From positions 1 to 7,942 of the forward strand of contig CALBSW010000173.1 in the NCBI GenBank assembly GCA_937967465.1: a DNA stretch of 7,942 nt, given 5' to 3'. The position numbers and the translations under genes were made by a program. Of this stretch, positions 6,526 to 7,942 are shown piece after piece. The notes beneath the pieces are model-generated. The model was given only the letters and a program-made list of their open reading frames with translations. It searched no databases and was not told the origin of the DNA. This DNA comes from an uncultured Flavobacteriales bacterium (GTDB lineage: Bacteria > Bacteroidota > Bacteroidia > Flavobacteriales_D > Sanyastnellaceae). Numbering within the stretch: position 1 is the first letter of the stretch; each line of letters opens with the position of its first letter.

Positions 6526-6990
6526 ATGGAACCGAAGGACATCCTCGCCATTTCCGGAAAGCCGGGCTTGTACAAAGTGCTGAACACGACCCACCGCAAC
6601 ATTGTGGTGGAGCCCCTGGGAGAGGGGAAGCGAACGGCTGTGCCCGCCACAGCGCGGGTCTCGAGCTTTGAGGACATCAGCATCTTCACCTATGAGGAGG
6701 ACTTGCCCCTGGCTGAGGTGCTCAACCGAATGCACGACCACCTCAAGGGGGAGTCTGCGCCGGATGCCAAAACGTCCCACGCGGAACTCCGTGAATTCGT
6801 CACCTCCGTCTTGCCAGACCTTGATCAGGAGCGCGTTTACCACAGCGACTTGAAGAAGCTGTGCACGTGGTACAATGTGTTGAATGGCTTTTCCATGCTG
6901 CCGTTTGGAGCAGCATCCGACGACGGGGCCGCTGAAGAGGTTCAGGCCGAAGACACCGCGGAAGCATCCAACGAGGCGGAGCAGGCATGA
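6526..6990 (+). CDS. DUF5606 family protein
   Basis: A 154-residue soluble protein of the Bacteroidota family DUF5606, of unknown function. The conserved core runs from about 4 to 130. It opens with KDILAISGKPGLYKVL (4-19), continues with IVVEPLGEGKRTAVPATARV, then the family hallmark VSSFEDISIFTYEED (44-58), and ends with VLPDLDQERVYHSDLKKLCTWYNVL. The last 25 or so residues are acidic and low in complexity (Glu, Ala, Asp), a probable disordered tail. There is no signal peptide or membrane segment. The ATG at 6526 is chosen because the family begins with this M-x-x-KDILAISGKPGL pattern; the open frame from 6478 adds a non-conserved leader that runs through the palindrome. The stop overlaps the dehydrogenase start as ATGA, so the two are probably translated together. 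Elsewhere the family is often next to core genes rather than lipid genes, so the pairing does not by itself reveal a role. Confidence 0.9.
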   Translation: MEPKDILAISGKPGLYKVLNTTHRNIVVEPLGEGKRTAVPATARVSSFEDISIFTYEEDLPLAEVLNRMHDHLKGESAPDAKTSHAELREFVTSVLPDLDQERVYHSDLKKLCTWYNVLNGFSMLPFGAASDDGAAEEVQAEDTAEASNEAEQA

Positions 6991-7886
6991 GCGAAGCGAT
7001 GAAGCGCGTTGCCGTCATCGGCGCCGGAACGATGGGCAACGGCATTGCCCACGTTTTTGCCCAAAGCGGGCACACCGTGACGTTGGTGGACGTCCAAGCG
7101 GCCGCCTTGGAGCGGGCCCAGGCCACCATTGACCGCAACCTCGACCGCCTGGTCGCCAAGGAGCGGATTTCCGCCGAGGACAAAGCGGCCACCTTGGCCC
7201 GTCTCTCCACCTCGACCGAGATGCATGGGGCCGTTGCTGACGCGGACCTCGTCGTGGAGGCGGCCACCGAGCGCCTCGACCTCAAGCTGAAGATTTTTGA
7301 GCAGCTCGACGCTGCGGCGCCGGAGCACTGCATCCTGGCGACCAACACCTCCAGCATTTCCATCACCAAAATCGCGGCGGCCACGAAGCGGCCAGCTCAA
7401 GTGATCGGCATGCACTTCATGAATCCGGTGCCGATCATGAAGCTCGTGGAGGTCATCCGCGGGTACGACACCAGCGACGCCACCACCGCAACGACCGTGG
7501 CCCTCTCGAAGCAGTTGGGCAAGGTGCCGGTGGAAGTCAACGACTATCCCGGGTTTGTCGCCAACCCCATTCTCATGCCCCTGATCAACGAGGCCCTCTG
7601 CAGCCTGCACGAAGGCGTGGCCGGTGTGGCGGAGATCGATGAGGTCATGAAACTCGGCATGGCCCACCCCATGGGACCGCTGCACCTGGCGGACTTCATT
7701 GGCCTGGACGTCTGCCTGAGCATCCTGCGCGTGTTGCACGACGGCTTCGGCCAACCGAAGTATGCCCCGTGCCCGTTGCTGGTCAACATGGTCACCGCAG
7801 GCAAGCTCGGTGTCAAGTCGGGTGAGGGCTTCTACGTCCATACCAAGGGCAGCAAAGACATTCAGGTCGCCCCCGCATTCTCTTGA
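6987..7886 (+). CDS. hbd: 3-hydroxybutyryl-CoA dehydrogenase
   Basis: NAD(P)-dependent dehydrogenase of 299 residues that interconverts 3-hydroxybutyryl-CoA (or a similar short-chain 3-hydroxyacyl-CoA) and acetoacetyl-CoA in the cytosol. The Rossmann domain begins with VAVIGAGTMGNGIA (8-21; dinucleotide loop Gly12, Gly14, Gly17), and acidic Asp35 ends the second strand, which favours NAD. Catalytic residues aligned with clostridial Hbd are Ser122 (TNTSS), His143 (GMHFMNP), Glu155 (KLVEV) and Asn193 (GFVANP). The C-terminal dimerisation domain includes GLDVCLSILRVL and ends with the family's GEGFY. The length is a little above the usual 282-290 because of a short N-terminal lead and a C-terminal tail. 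The ATG at 6987 gives an ATGA overlap with the DUF5606 gene; an internal ATG at codon 5 (6999) is a possible alternative. No hydratase domain is fused, so this is the monofunctional form used in butanoate, phenylacetate or short-chain beta-oxidation routes. Confidence 0.95.
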   Translation: MSEAMKRVAVIGAGTMGNGIAHVFAQSGHTVTLVDVQAAALERAQATIDRNLDRLVAKERISAEDKAATLARLSTSTEMHGAVADADLVVEAATERLDLKLKIFEQLDAAAPEHCILATNTSSISITKIAAATKRPAQVIGMHFMNPVPIMKLVEVIRGYDTSDATTATTVALSKQLGKVPVEVNDYPGFVANPILMPLINEALCSLHEGVAGVAEIDEVMKLGMAHPMGPLHLADFIGLDVCLSILRVLHDGFGQPKYAPCPLLVNMVTAGKLGVKSGEGFYVHTKGSKDIQVAPAFS

Positions 7887-7888
7887 AC

Positions 7889-7942
7889 ATGAAGGGGATG
7901 AGGGACCTCCTCGGCGCCATCCAGTCGCGCCAATTTGCCCCG
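7889..7942 (+). CDS. N-terminal fragment of a further gene, possibly DNA polymerase III subunit delta
   Basis: An open frame starts at the ATG at 7889, two bases after the dehydrogenase stop, and runs to the window edge for 18 codons. The protein begins MKGMRDLLGAIQSRQFAP; a second ATG at 7898 gives a shorter start. The spacing and open frame suggest a real gene in the same transcription unit. The end of the fragment recalls the opening of Bacteroidota HolA, where a short helix is followed by a phrase like FxPVYLLxGEE. That resemblance rests on very few residues, and other families with a similar amphipathic first helix cannot be excluded. Confidence 0.35.
   Translation, partial: MKGMRDLLGAIQSRQFAP

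Noticed and set aside
6942..7841. 299-codon open frame on the minus strand, opposite hbd
   Set aside because: Antisense shadow of the dehydrogenase; no motif or start context supports it.

Overview
The window reads as ordinary chromosomal DNA of a high-GC (by eye a little over 60%) member of the Bacteroidota. The assignment rests on three things. One is a DUF5606 protein, a family I know essentially from this phylum. Another is a lone HsdR-N-terminal-like protein of the short type common there. The third is a PafA-type alkaline phosphatase whose active-site set closely matches the Flavobacteriales enzyme. Weak or absent Shine-Dalgarno sequences, and a TAnnTTTG-like element before one start, fit the same phylum. 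No rRNA, tRNA, CRISPR array, insertion sequence or phage gene was seen, and coding density is very high.

Left two thirds (1-5886, minus strand): five tightly packed genes that look like one transcription unit, read right to left. They are a long-chain acyl-CoA synthetase (5886-4105), a PAP2-family membrane phosphatase (4105-3515), a CrcB/Fluc fluoride channel (3518-3138), a secreted PafA-like alkaline phosphatase (3112-1433), and an M61-family metallopeptidase (1436 to beyond the left edge). The junctions are a 1-nt overlap (TGATG), a 4-nt overlap (ATGA), a 25-nt gap and another 4-nt overlap (ATGA), so translational coupling is likely. Two of the products are phosphatases, one for membrane lipid phosphates or pyrophosphates and one for periplasmic phosphate monoesters. 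The acyl-CoA synthetase and the peptidase are probably cytosolic. No single pathway obviously unites the five.

A 55-bp divergent gap (5887-5941) separates this unit from the plus-strand genes. These are a small HSDR_N-like protein (5942-6418), a 107-bp spacer with a perfect 14-bp palindrome and a possible promoter element, a DUF5606 protein (6526-6990), and a 3-hydroxybutyryl-CoA dehydrogenase (6987-7886). The last two overlap by ATGA. A further reading frame starts at 7889 and runs off the right edge; it may be the N terminus of a DNA polymerase III delta subunit, but only 18 residues are visible.

The acyl-CoA synthetase and the hydroxyacyl-CoA dehydrogenase both belong to fatty acyl-CoA metabolism, but they lie in separate, divergent units. 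I see no sign of an undescribed defence or mobile system. The points most worth a second look are the HSDR_N orphan, the DUF5606-dehydrogenase coupling, the unusual five-gene cluster, and the palindrome and start-site elements in the two intergenic gaps.
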